Source: Gammaproteobacteria bacterium (lineage in GTDB: Bacteria; Pseudomonadota; Gammaproteobacteria; Chromatiales; Chromatiaceae). Taken from it: 36,256 nt of DNA. Positions 1-7,848 of the stretch are shown piece by piece. Positions within the stretch are counted from its first letter, which is position 1. Each line of letters starts with the position of its first letter. A program made the translations under genes and the position numbers. The DNA is taken from assembly GCA_009908845.1 (NCBI GenBank), contig JAAAOQ010000233.1, positions 1-36,256 of the forward strand, read 5' to 3'. The notes below the pieces were generated by a model, which made no database searches, was not told the DNA's origin, and saw only the letters and a list, made by a program, of their open reading frames with translations.

Positions 1-410
1 TTGCAGGTGTCGACGAAACCGAGGTTACTAGGATTACGCAGCCGCTTCAGCCCGCTCGCGCGAGCAAGCTCGTCGGCGGTCTCGTCGCTGGATGCGTCAT
101 CGACGACAATGATTTCGAAGTCGGCCTTCGCCGCATGCGATTGGAGCATGCTCAAGCACCGGTAGGTGTGTGCATAGCCGTTATGGACAGGAACGATGAT
201 CGAGACCGCTGGCGGTGTGTTGGTCTCGAAGGTGAGCCGGCGGTACGGGAATTCTATCGCCGGCAACACGGGTCTTGCCCGGGTCCTTGCCGGCGTTGTG
301 CGCAGCCGCCGCCTAATCTTCCCCGTCAGCGCTGGCAACCCTTCGGTAGCCAGCACCTGTCGCGCCCGTAACCAGTAGCGCCACCAATACACCAAGGGGC
401 TATCGCCCAT
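1..410 (-). CDS. GT2 family glycosyltransferase (3' end outside window)
   Basis: This partial gene gives about 136 N-terminal residues; the C-terminus lies beyond the window start. After a basic N-terminal segment comes a classic GT-A start: strand SIIVPVHNG around residues 74-82, then FEIIVVDDASSDETA around 101-115, then LRNPSNLGFV. These are the nucleotide-sugar-binding strands and the DD motif of GT2 enzymes. It would transfer a sugar from an activated donor onto a growing glycan at the cytoplasmic membrane. The ATG at 410 overlaps the 3' end of the exporter ATPase gene by 11 bases, so the two are probably translationally coupled and belong to one polysaccharide export operon. Donor and acceptor cannot be told from the sequence. 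Confidence 0.85.
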   Translation of the reverse strand, partial: MGDSPLVYWWRYWLRARQVLATEGLPALTGKIRRRLRTTPARTRARPVLPAIEFPYRRLTFETNTPPAVSIIVPVHNGYAHTYRCLSMLQSHAAKADFEIIVVDDASSDETADELARASGLKRLRNPSNLGFVDTC

Positions 411-1161
411 GGTAGTGATCCAGTACCTCGTCAACAGTCCCGGTCTTGGTGATCCTTCCATGCTCGAGCATCAGCGCCTTATTGCAAAGTTGGCGCAGCA
501 GCGACGGGTTGTGGGCCGCCAGAACCAGGATCGATGCCTCCTCGGAGAAGCGCGTGATCCGCGCCTGAGCCTTTTGGATAAAGGCGGCATCACCGGTGCC
601 CAGACCTTCATCTACTAGCAGGATGTCGGGGCGAATCGAGGTGCACACCGAGAAGGCCAGGCGCATACGCATCCCTGTCGAATAGGTGCGCATGGGAAGA
701 CCGAGGAACGAGCCCAGGCCTGAGAAGTCGGCAATCTCCTCGACCTTAGCGTCGATTTCGCGGCGCGTTAGGCCCAAATAGAGCCCTCGCAGAACGATAT
801 TCTCGTAACCGGTGCTGTCCATATCCATGCCGAGGGTGATATTGAACATCGGCACGGGCTTCCCGTCGATCTGGACGGAGCCGGTCCCCGGTTCGTAGAT
901 ACCGGCCAGCACGCGCAGCAGGGTGCTCTTGCCGGCGCCGTTGTGGCCAATCAAGGCGAGGCGGTCGCCATGCTCGAGCCGCAGATCGATTTGGTCCAGG
1001 GCACGGATACCAGTGACCGCACGCCCCCCTCTCTCGGCCACGACGGTCCCGCCCGTTCCGCTGCCAGCGCGACTACCGAAGAGGGTGCTCTTCAGGGAGC
1101 CGCGCGCGGCGTCGTAGATGGGGAAGAGCACCGTCACGGCGCTTAGCTCGATGAATGCCAC
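400..1161 (-). CDS. ABC transporter ATP-binding protein, polysaccharide export (Wzt/KpsT/TagH type)
   Basis: This ATPase of 253 aa powers glycan export across the inner membrane with the adjacent permease. Visible motifs are Walker A GHNGAGKST (about residues 72-80), the polysaccharide-exporter variant of the ABC signature YSTGMRMRLAF (about 158), and Walker B ILLVDEGLGTGD (about 178). The open frame extends to an ATG at 1236. I prefer the GTG at 1161 because AGAGG lies 7 bases upstream and because relatives begin with a short strand like the AFIELSAVTV seen here. The protein ends soon after the nucleotide-binding domain, so it lacks the C-terminal carbohydrate-binding domain of O-antigen Wzt proteins and resembles KpsT in length. 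The downstream GT2 gene overlaps its end. Confidence 0.92.
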   Translation of the reverse strand: MAFIELSAVTVLFPIYDAARGSLKSTLFGSRAGSGTGGTVVAERGGRAVTGIRALDQIDLRLEHGDRLALIGHNGAGKSTLLRVLAGIYEPGTGSVQIDGKPVPMFNITLGMDMDSTGYENIVLRGLYLGLTRREIDAKVEEIADFSGLGSFLGLPMRTYSTGMRMRLAFSVCTSIRPDILLVDEGLGTGDAAFIQKAQARITRFSEEASILVLAAHNPSLLRQLCNKALMLEHGRITKTGTVDEVLDHYHGR

Positions 1162-1168
1162 TGTGTGA

Positions 1169-1173
1169 CCTCT
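1169..1173 (-). promoter_or_regulatory. Ribosome binding site deciding the GTG start of the exporter ATPase
   Basis: AGAGG on the minus strand lies 7 bases before the GTG at 1161. It supports that start over the longer frame beginning at 1236. Confidence 0.6.
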
Positions 1174-1236
1174 TGATGCCGGAGACTCTCGGGTTTCCTT
1201 GGCCAATGGACGGCGGATACCGGGCTGGCAAGCCAA

Positions 1237-2076
1237 CTAGACCCAATAGGGGATGCGCCAGCGATAGACCACGAAAAAGACGAAGGACACGGCCCAGCCG
1301 ATCAGCGTGACCGCCAAGGCAACCAGCAGGTTTTCAAGACTCGGCAACTGGCCAAGAAGGGGCGCGCGCACCAGCTCGAGAAAATGATAGAAAGGATTGC
1401 CGGAGAGCAGCAGGGGGCGCCCTGGCAGCATACCCGGCTCCCAAATGATCGGTGTCAGAAAGAAGATCAGCTGCATGCTGCTTTGCAACATCAAGGGGAT
1501 GTCCCGAAATCGGGCGCTCAGCAAACCGAGCAACAGGCCGACCCAGAGACCGTTGACGAGCAGCAGCAGCAGGCCCGGCACGGCAAGCAGTGTCACCCAG
1601 GAAAAGCCGATGCCGAACCAGATAGCCAGGCCGACGAATATCCAGATATTGTGGAAGAAGATGATCAAGTTCTCCCAGACCATCCGCAAGACGTAGACCG
1701 ACAGCGGCGCCGTGAGCTGCTTGATCATACCCCCTGAGCGCAGAAAGACCCGCGCGCCATCAAGGATGGTCGTGGACATGAAGCTCCAGACCAGGAAGCC
1801 CGCGGCGAGGTAGGTAAGATAGGCATCCAGGGCACGGCCGAACAGCTTTCCATAGACGAGCCCCAGAGCACCAATGAAGATACCCATCGATAGGGTGATC
1901 CAGAACGGACCGATCTTTGAACGGCGGTACCGTTGACGAATATCATGCAGGCCCAGAACGGCCCAGAGCTCGATATGGCCGAAGCCATCGCGCAGATCCC
2001 GCGTTGCCCGCGATCGATTCTCCGCGTTGAAACCTTGCCGGAACTGGGCGACGAGCCAGTGTTGTTCTGTCTTCAC
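1237..2076 (-). CDS. ABC-2 type polysaccharide/LPS export permease (Wzm/KpsM/TagG type)
   Basis: This integral membrane protein of 279 aa forms the channel half of the glycan exporter with the ATPase downstream. An amphipathic N-terminus carries the family motif RQRYRRSKIGPFW near residue 47, the coupling-helix region of ABC-2 permeases. About six hydrophobic segments follow, with FFLTPIIWEP in the characteristic place and a terminal YRWRIPYW. The gene starts with GTG at 2076, preceded by AGGAG 7 bases upstream. It heads the leftward operon permease-ATPase-GT2 and is divergent from the plus-strand glycosyltransferase at 2174, leaving a 97-bp shared upstream region. The substrate is unknown; context suggests an O-antigen or capsule-like polymer. 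Confidence 0.92.
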   Translation of the reverse strand: MKTEQHWLVAQFRQGFNAENRSRATRDLRDGFGHIELWAVLGLHDIRQRYRRSKIGPFWITLSMGIFIGALGLVYGKLFGRALDAYLTYLAAGFLVWSFMSTTILDGARVFLRSGGMIKQLTAPLSVYVLRMVWENLIIFFHNIWIFVGLAIWFGIGFSWVTLLAVPGLLLLLVNGLWVGLLLGLLSARFRDIPLMLQSSMQLIFFLTPIIWEPGMLPGRPLLLSGNPFYHFLELVRAPLLGQLPSLENLLVALAVTLIGWAVSFVFFVVYRWRIPYWV

Positions 2077-2081
2077 GTGTG

Positions 2082-2086
2082 CTCCT
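2082..2086 (-). promoter_or_regulatory. Ribosome binding site of the export permease
   Basis: AGGAG on the minus strand, 5 bases from the GTG start at 2076, is a strong Shine-Dalgarno match. It supports a GTG start here. Confidence 0.65.
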
Positions 2087-2173
2087 ACGCAGGCCAGCCG
2101 CCTATCTTAGCCAACTCCCGGGCTTTCTGTCAGGCGTCCGGACCCTGGCCAAGCGGCCCTCCGTCGCTTCTCA

Positions 2174-3385
2174 GTGCCGTTTGAGAGCCTACAGTACATG
2201 TTCGTGTCCTTCCTTTATCCGTTTCCGCTGCGCGGACTGCGGGCGCCCTTTCTCTGGGTGGCCTTCAAGCAAATGGGCGACCTTGGTCCGGATCAGGTGG
2301 CCTTCATCGCCAGCGCCGACTATTTCGTCGACCCTGAGCAGTATCGGCGCATGGGCCGCTTCGATTGCCATGCGCCGGTGAATCCCGAGCTCGGATTTCG
2401 TGTTCCGGCCCATTCGGAAGTGGATCAGTTTGCCCGGGGTCTGATTCCGGATCACCTCTATCAGCGGCTCAAGGTTCGCTTTCTGTCCGACACGCTCGTC
2501 TGGCGGCACCTGATCACCGAGGTTGATCACGAGCTCGTGGAGCTGATCTGCCGGCAGGTTGAAGTGCTGAGCCGCCACGAACCCTGCGAGGCACTGCTGA
2601 CCTGGTGCAATTATGCCAGTCTCAGTGAGGCTGCTGCCCGCCTCGGCCTGCCTTTGGTGCATTGCGAGCTCGGCCCGTTGCGTGCACCCTGGTACCGGCC
2701 GCTGGGCTACCTCGACTTCAGCGGCGTCAATGGTGGTACAGAGGCAGCGTCACGCTGGCGGGAGAGTGAGCCCCTTGCGAGCGCGTTTAGCGGGATTCCT
2801 GCACTGCGCGCCGCCTTCCGGCTGCGTGCCCTGCCAGAACCGGTACCCGAGGCGATCGACGCACGGCTGGGCATTCCGCTGCAGGTCGAGGACGATTCGA
2901 ATGTCTTGGCCTACGGAAACGGCTTCGATATGTGGCTGCTGATTCAGTATGCGCAGGAGGTGTTTGGCCGCGACGATATCCTGATACGAGCTCACCCGGG
3001 CGCGCAGATGCTGCCAAGCGCCGCGCTGCGACTCGATGACTCGGTTGACTCGGCGGCCTTCGTGCGCCGCTGCGAGCGACTGCTGACGCTGAACTCCAGC
3101 GTCGCCGTAGAGGCGATGCTGATGGAGCGGCCTGTCAGCATCCTCGGCGACTCTCCGGCGCGCCACCTCGCAGGGCACGCTCTCGACGAGGCGCGATCGG
3201 CGACCTTAGCCGAACTCGAATTCTTGTTGCTGAATTACTTCGTCCCCTATGAGTTGCTCTTCGACGCCGAATATTTGCGTTGGCGGCTGAAGTACCCGTC
3301 GGAAACGGCGATTCGCGCGCGCCATCTGACGATCGGTAATGCCACGCCGTCATTCACATCGGGTACTTTTGGCGCCAGGCCGTAA
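2174..3385 (+). CDS. Putative glycosyltransferase related to Kdo transferases (KpsC/KpsS/WbbB GT99-like)
   Basis: This protein of 403 aa has no signal peptide. The N-terminal half contains GLPLVHCELGPLRAP and YLDFSGVNGG, which recall WbbB-type (GT99) proteins. The C-terminal half carries IRAHPGAQ (about residues 274-281) and LTLNSSVAVEAML..RPVSILGDSP (about 302-326). The last pattern, a Ser-Ser run followed by V-E-A and a P-V-x-x-G loop, is typical of the CMP-Kdo-binding lobe of capsule Kdo transferases. I infer a GT-B enzyme adding Kdo or a related ulosonic acid; direct proof is lacking. The start is GTG at 2174, or ATG at 2198 with a GAGAG upstream. It is followed after 35 bases by a methyltransferase, and the kdsD gene elsewhere in the window supplies a Kdo precursor. 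Confidence 0.55.
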   Translation: MPFESLQYMFVSFLYPFPLRGLRAPFLWVAFKQMGDLGPDQVAFIASADYFVDPEQYRRMGRFDCHAPVNPELGFRVPAHSEVDQFARGLIPDHLYQRLKVRFLSDTLVWRHLITEVDHELVELICRQVEVLSRHEPCEALLTWCNYASLSEAAARLGLPLVHCELGPLRAPWYRPLGYLDFSGVNGGTEAASRWRESEPLASAFSGIPALRAAFRLRALPEPVPEAIDARLGIPLQVEDDSNVLAYGNGFDMWLLIQYAQEVFGRDDILIRAHPGAQMLPSAALRLDDSVDSAAFVRRCERLLTLNSSVAVEAMLMERPVSILGDSPARHLAGHALDEARSATLAELEFLLLNYFVPYELLFDAEYLRWRLKYPSETAIRARHLTIGNATPSFTSGTFGARP

Positions 3386-3420
3386 AAAGACTAAGCAACG
3401 GATCACTAGGGTTTCAGTCG

Positions 3421-4386
3421 ATGACTAAGTTTCCCCGCTTCGTCGGGTTTCTCCGAAGACTCCGCAGAGGGATGCAAAAAAAGGGCGTTGCGATCAGTGG
3501 CCGCCTCGATCCGAGCGACCAGCAACGTCCGGCGGAGCCATCGCTACTGGAATTCCGCGATCACGCCAGCTACCAGCAGTATCGATGCGAGAACGGCGAT
3601 GTGCTCGCGGAGCGACAACGCATCACCGATGCCTGCAAACAAGCTGGCGAACGTTTTCACGTTCGCGGCTATTGCGATGCCTGCGAGCGATTTGTCGACC
3701 TGCTGGTTGACTACCAAGGCACCCCGAATGCACGAGTAAGCGGGCAACCGAACTGGCGTGAACGCCTCGTTTGTCAATGCGGGCTGAACAACCGGATGCG
3801 GGCGGCGATCCACGTGTTTCGCCAACATTGTAGCCCGCAGCCGAACGCGCCAATCTACGTCACCGAGCAAGTTACACCCTTATATCGTTGGTTGACCCAG
3901 CACTTTACCAACGTCGTCGGCAGTGAATATCTGGGCAAAACCATCCCGTTCGGAACGCTACGGGACGATCAAGTGCGCAACGAGACATTGGGCGCGCTTT
4001 CGTTCAGCCCGAACAGCTTCCAGTACATCCTGTCATTCGATGTGCTCGAGCATGTACCGGACTATCGGCTTGCGCTCGTAGAACTGCACCGGGTGCTGCG
4101 CCCCAATGGCACGCTCGTATTTTCCGCACCGTTCATCCCGGCCCATGCTAAGACAACCGTCAGGGCGCGTGTCGATAGCAAGGGCGAGATCGAGCATCTG
4201 TTGCCGCCTGAGTATCATGGCGATCCATTGAGCGATGCAGGCTGCCTATGCTTTTATCATTTTGGCTGGGATCTGCTCGATACCTGTCGCGCCGTCGGTT
4301 TTCGCGATGCCTATGTCGTTGCACTCTGGTCACGTGAATTCGGCTATTTAGGATCAGAGCAGCTCTTATTCGTAGCGCGTAAGTAA
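3421..4386 (+). CDS. Class I SAM-dependent methyltransferase with N-terminal zinc knuckle
   Basis: This soluble protein of 321 aa has two parts. A possible metal site is formed by CDAC (about residues 86-89) and CQCG (about 119-122). A Rossmann-type methyltransferase core follows, with SFDVLEHVPDYRLALVEL (about 205) and the following LRPNGTLVFSAPF, the usual motifs of the methyltransferase type 11 family. A standard glycine-rich SAM loop is not obvious; the region IYVTEQVTPLYRWL sits where it would be expected. Being 35 bases downstream of a putative glycosyltransferase, it probably methylates a sugar or glycan terminus, which can act as a chain-end signal in ABC-exported polymers (inference). 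It converges on the CRTAC1-like gene with only 17 bases between the stops. Confidence 0.75.
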   Translation: MTKFPRFVGFLRRLRRGMQKKGVAISGRLDPSDQQRPAEPSLLEFRDHASYQQYRCENGDVLAERQRITDACKQAGERFHVRGYCDACERFVDLLVDYQGTPNARVSGQPNWRERLVCQCGLNNRMRAAIHVFRQHCSPQPNAPIYVTEQVTPLYRWLTQHFTNVVGSEYLGKTIPFGTLRDDQVRNETLGALSFSPNSFQYILSFDVLEHVPDYRLALVELHRVLRPNGTLVFSAPFIPAHAKTTVRARVDSKGEIEHLLPPEYHGDPLSDAGCLCFYHFGWDLLDTCRAVGFRDAYVVALWSREFGYLGSEQLLFVARK

Positions 4387-4403
4387 TCCTCGATAGTGGC
4401 ACC

Positions 4404-6335
4404 TCAGAAAGACAGCGCCGTTGCGGTACCGGTTTCCGTCAACTGCCAAATGCGGTCGGCTTCCACGTCTTGATGCTCGGTTATGGCACCGGAGGGCCAT
4501 CGTATCTGAACCTGTTCGATCCGGTCATGGGACGCCAAGCCAAAGTGTAGGCGCCGGTAGTCTTGGACCCGACCATGGCTGCCGTTGTCCATAATGCGGA
4601 CTTGACTGACGCCACCCGCGGTTACCACGACTCGGGCGCCGATGCCGTTTCGATTCGATTGGACACCAACCAGATCGATCTGCAGCCAATGGTTTGTGTT
4701 TCCGCGGTTATGAAAGAGTTGATCTGGGCCATCCGCAAATGGTGGAAGCTCATGGCCATTGCGCACGAACAGATCGAGAAAGCCGTCGAGATCGTAATCC
4801 GCCACCGCAACTGATTCCCCAAGCCCGTGGCTGCTACCGGACGCGCCGCCGGCAGCGACGACGCGCCGAAAGCGTCGATGGCCGAGGTTCTCCAACAGGA
4901 TGTTCGGGCGATTTCTTAGGTAATCGCTGCAGACCAGATAGAGGTCGATATCCATATCATTGTCGAAGTCGCCAGCAGCACCGGCAAGACAGTTGTCCCC
5001 CTCGGTGTTCAGGTCACCAGCGGGACCAAACCCCTCACCTTCCCTATTCCATTGCACGAACTGGGTCAGCGCCCGTAGCGAGGGATCAAAGCCCTCGACA
5101 TTCAGCTGCTCGATTGGTGCATCACCGCGAAGCTCCAGGTTAACCGAGTTCCATTGCGTTGTGCGTAGCTCAATCTGCCATTCCCGCGCAGCTTGATCGT
5201 AGCCTAGGAACAGACCGGAATCGCCCTCAGCAAGACCGGTGGCGTCGGGATCTTCGGCGAAAAGCTGAACGGGGATCTCGTCGGGTGGCTGACCGGACGC
5301 CCCCACGAACAATCGCCCTTTTCCCCACCAGTGGCGTCCGCGAGGATAGGGTTGGACGTAAAGGCTGGTTGGGCCACGGAGGCGGAGCAGCGCATCGCGG
5401 CCACCAGTAGCTTGTAACCGTGCTCTCACGAGCTCTGCTTTCGGTTGGTCAACACTCGGGGCGATGAAGCCTCGCACGTAAACGATATCCAGGGCCAGGT
5501 CATTATCTAAATCGGTGATCAGCAGGTCCGAAACTGAGTGCCCGGGCAGTTCAGTCAGGCCCAGCCCCTCCCCAACATCAATCAGCTCGTCCCCGCGAGC
5601 CTCATGAACAAAGAGCGCATGCGGCGGCCCCGTGATCAGGTGCTGTGTTCCAGGCGCATCCAGCTGGCTCAGGTTGGCGATCTCCGACGCATGAAGGAAC
5701 TCGAGCGGTTTCCCACCAAACCGACTCTGATCGGGCTCCCAGCGAAACTCCGCTGGCGGCGCCTCTTGGCGAGCGGCGGCTGTAATGATCAGGTCCAACC
5801 GACCATCCGCATCCAGATCAGCCCACACGGGCGAGCGCGAGCGCAGCAGACCTTCATCCACACCTAGCTGCACCGCGTGGTCGCCAAGGCTCTCACCATC
5901 ATTGATATAGAGTGCGTTGGGATCTGCCGCCTCGCCGCGGCCCGCGCCCGATACCTGGATGAGATCCTCATCGCCGTCATTGTCCAGATCCGCCCACGCG
6001 GCAGCGTGACGATCGGAGTACCGGATGGGCGTGACCCGATACCGCGTCTCGTCTCTAAATTGCCCATTCCCTCGATTGATAAGCAGGCGCTGAGGACTGT
6101 GGCCGCTAGCCCAGAGATCCGGGCGGCCGTCGCCGTCAAGATCCCCCCAGGCCGCGCCGTAGCTCGGCCCCCGATAATCCAGGCCGCGCGCTTCTGCGGT
6201 ACGCTCGTCGAACCAGACTTGATCGCTAACGGTCTTGCGCTCCAGGGAATCTGTCATCAATACGCTGAGCGCTAACACGGCGACCAAGGCGATGGCAGCG
6301 AACGAGAGCGCCAAACGGCGCGGAAAGCGCCTCAT
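4404..6335 (-). CDS. CRTAC1-family secreted or anchored VCBS/FG-GAP protein with ASPIC/UnbV domain
   Basis: This protein of 643 aa starts with an N-terminal hydrophobic stretch (about residues 9-27), a signal peptide or anchor. At least six calcium-type repeats follow, for example WGDLDGDGRPDL, WADLDNDGDEDL, WADLDADGRLDL, GDFDNDMDIDLYL and ADYDLDGFLDLF, as in FG-GAP/VCBS propellers. The C-terminal approximately 110 residues match the ASPIC/UnbV domain: NHWLQIDLVG, GIGARVVVTAGG, HFGLASHDRIEQVQIRWPSG. It is therefore likely an extracytoplasmic calcium-stabilised propeller that binds proteins or glycans; the exact role of this family in bacteria is unknown. AGGT lies 6 bases before the ATG. It is the last gene of a leftward cluster, 36 bases after a sulfotransferase gene. 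Confidence 0.88.
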   Translation of the reverse strand: MRRFPRRLALSFAAIALVAVLALSVLMTDSLERKTVSDQVWFDERTAEARGLDYRGPSYGAAWGDLDGDGRPDLWASGHSPQRLLINRGNGQFRDETRYRVTPIRYSDRHAAAWADLDNDGDEDLIQVSGAGRGEAADPNALYINDGESLGDHAVQLGVDEGLLRSRSPVWADLDADGRLDLIITAAARQEAPPAEFRWEPDQSRFGGKPLEFLHASEIANLSQLDAPGTQHLITGPPHALFVHEARGDELIDVGEGLGLTELPGHSVSDLLITDLDNDLALDIVYVRGFIAPSVDQPKAELVRARLQATGGRDALLRLRGPTSLYVQPYPRGRHWWGKGRLFVGASGQPPDEIPVQLFAEDPDATGLAEGDSGLFLGYDQAAREWQIELRTTQWNSVNLELRGDAPIEQLNVEGFDPSLRALTQFVQWNREGEGFGPAGDLNTEGDNCLAGAAGDFDNDMDIDLYLVCSDYLRNRPNILLENLGHRRFRRVVAAGGASGSSHGLGESVAVADYDLDGFLDLFVRNGHELPPFADGPDQLFHNRGNTNHWLQIDLVGVQSNRNGIGARVVVTAGGVSQVRIMDNGSHGRVQDYRRLHFGLASHDRIEQVQIRWPSGAITEHQDVEADRIWQLTETGTATALSF

Positions 6336-6371
6336 TGACCTGATCGGCCGTCGCCGATTGGTCGGTCCATA

Positions 6372-7019
6372 TCAGGATCGCGCGTACCCGAAGGCGAGGA
6401 AATCGTCGGCGTAGATGCCTTCGGCGAGTAAGCGTAACTCTGGCGTGAAATAGTCGAGATAAGCACCGCGCGAACTCCGATTACTGTAGGGCAGTTGTGG
6501 CGAGTCGATCTGAAGCCGTTCCGCCACTTCCGCCATATCGCCCGCCAGACTCTCGAAGCGGCAGATCTTGTTGACGGGCTCGGCTTCGCCAGTATCGAGG
6601 AATTGAGCCTGAGAACCTGTCGCGCGCGTGCAGTTACGGCGATCCTTGTCGAAATAAGCGGAGTGCAAAAACTCACGGAGATTTTTGCACTCTTTCGCGG
6701 GCGCAACACCCGGATGCTGCCATTCCTGATAGAAGTGAAATGCTGAGACCAAGCGATCGAGGGGGTGCCGGACGATCGCGAATTTAAAGTAGTTTGCCCA
6801 AATCTCCGGACCAACAATCCGAGCCACTTGGCTCGCGGGAGAGTGCTTGTGAAGCTTGAACCTCTGCCCATAAATGGCTTGAATTTGCTCCCCGTAATGC
6901 GTGGCACCCAGTTCGATGTCATTCCAGCCGGTGTACGCACTAAGCCAAGCCGTTACAGAGGTGCCTGCGGTTTTCGGCACATGCAGAAAGATGAATTTGA
7001 GATCGTGGTTAATGATCAT
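6372..7019 (-). CDS. PAPS-dependent sulfotransferase family 2 protein (first of two)
   Basis: This protein of 215 aa carries the two PAPS-binding signatures of carbohydrate-type sulfotransferases. The 5'-phosphosulfate loop is FLHVPKTAGTS at residues 11-21, and the 3'-phosphate motif IVRHPLDRLVSAF starts at about residue 82. Length and spacing fit the sulfotransferase family 2 fold. It would transfer sulfate from PAPS to a hydroxyl, most likely of a sugar. No signal peptide or membrane segment is visible, so it should act in the cytoplasm before export. The start ATG at 7019 has GAGCGG just upstream. It lies 109 bases downstream of a second, divergent sulfotransferase gene and 36 bases before the CRTAC1-like gene, all on one strand. 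The acceptor is unknown. Confidence 0.87.
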   Translation of the reverse strand: MIINHDLKFIFLHVPKTAGTSVTAWLSAYTGWNDIELGATHYGEQIQAIYGQRFKLHKHSPASQVARIVGPEIWANYFKFAIVRHPLDRLVSAFHFYQEWQHPGVAPAKECKNLREFLHSAYFDKDRRNCTRATGSQAQFLDTGEAEPVNKICRFESLAGDMAEVAERLQIDSPQLPYSNRSSRGAYLDYFTPELRLLAEGIYADDFLAFGYARS

Positions 7020-7128
7020 CCGCTCAGTTAGCCGTGCCTATCAAGTATCTTTCTGCCTGTATCGTCGTTCCAGACGGCGGTTGTGACCGGCATCACACTG
7101 GGGTCGCGCTACGGGTTGGGCTCCTCCA

Positions 7129-7830
7129 TTAGACTCCATAGTGCGCACATAGGTTTGCGAATCGCTCTTTCGCCTGTTTGTAAATCTCGATGTTGATGCG
7201 CTGGGCGGAGGTAACCTCCTCCAAGAGACCCTCGGACTCCAAATAGCTAAGCGGATCATGGTACTCTTGGGCGCGGTTCAAGTGGACTGACTTCCTCGCA
7301 CAACTCGATGGGAGTCGCAACTCGACCCCAAACATACGATTGAACAAGCGTACACTGCGATCGAACTCTTCAGTTAAGCCGATATACGAAAGCTCAGACA
7401 TCGGAACATCGCCGAGCAGGAACCGATAGGTATCGGCATACTTCGGTAGCCTAGCGAACTCTAGAAGTGATAGGTGTTCAGGCAGTAACTCATTCCGGGG
7501 ATTGCCTCGATATCGCTGATAATGGAAGTAGTGTGACACCGTACGCGCGACAGGCTCACGGAACATGGTCGCATAGGCGGGCTGGGGGCGAAGAAAAAGA
7601 TACTTAGACAGTACAAAGTGCCCGAAGACGATCGCAGTATTCGGCGGCAATCCTTGATCTTGGACCGCGCGCATCCTAGCCCGACGCTCCAACGCATGCT
7701 CAGGACGATTCGACATCGGAATGTCGTCGTAGTCACAATAGAGCCGGTCTCGGTACACCGGTTCAAGGAGAGACCGGAAAGACGTTCCTCCGGCCTTTAG
7801 CATGTGTAGGAAGGCGATCAACCGCCGCAC
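7129..7830 (-). CDS. PAPS-dependent sulfotransferase family 2 protein (second of two)
   Basis: This protein of 233 aa has the 5'-PSB motif AFLHMLKAGGTSF at residues 6-18 and the 3'-PB motif MFREPVARTVSHYFHY starting at residue 89. It is only distantly similar to the neighbouring sulfotransferase, so it is not a recent tandem duplicate and may use a different acceptor position. Translation starts with GTG at 7830, only 18 bases after the stop of the PpiC gene, which implies one transcript. No export signal is seen, so sulfation would be cytoplasmic. Substrate could be the surface glycan built by the neighbouring enzymes, or a protein; the sequence does not decide. Confidence 0.85.
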   Translation of the reverse strand: MRRLIAFLHMLKAGGTSFRSLLEPVYRDRLYCDYDDIPMSNRPEHALERRARMRAVQDQGLPPNTAIVFGHFVLSKYLFLRPQPAYATMFREPVARTVSHYFHYQRYRGNPRNELLPEHLSLLEFARLPKYADTYRFLLGDVPMSELSYIGLTEEFDRSVRLFNRMFGVELRLPSSCARKSVHLNRAQEYHDPLSYLESEGLLEEVTSAQRINIEIYKQAKERFANLCAHYGV

Positions 7831-7848
7831 CTCGGACTCTCAATCGGC

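Noticed and set aside
6332-6940. 202-aa minus-strand frame overlapping the first sulfotransferase
   Set aside because: The alternative frame carries the PAPS-binding motifs; this one is Ser/Arg-rich noise.
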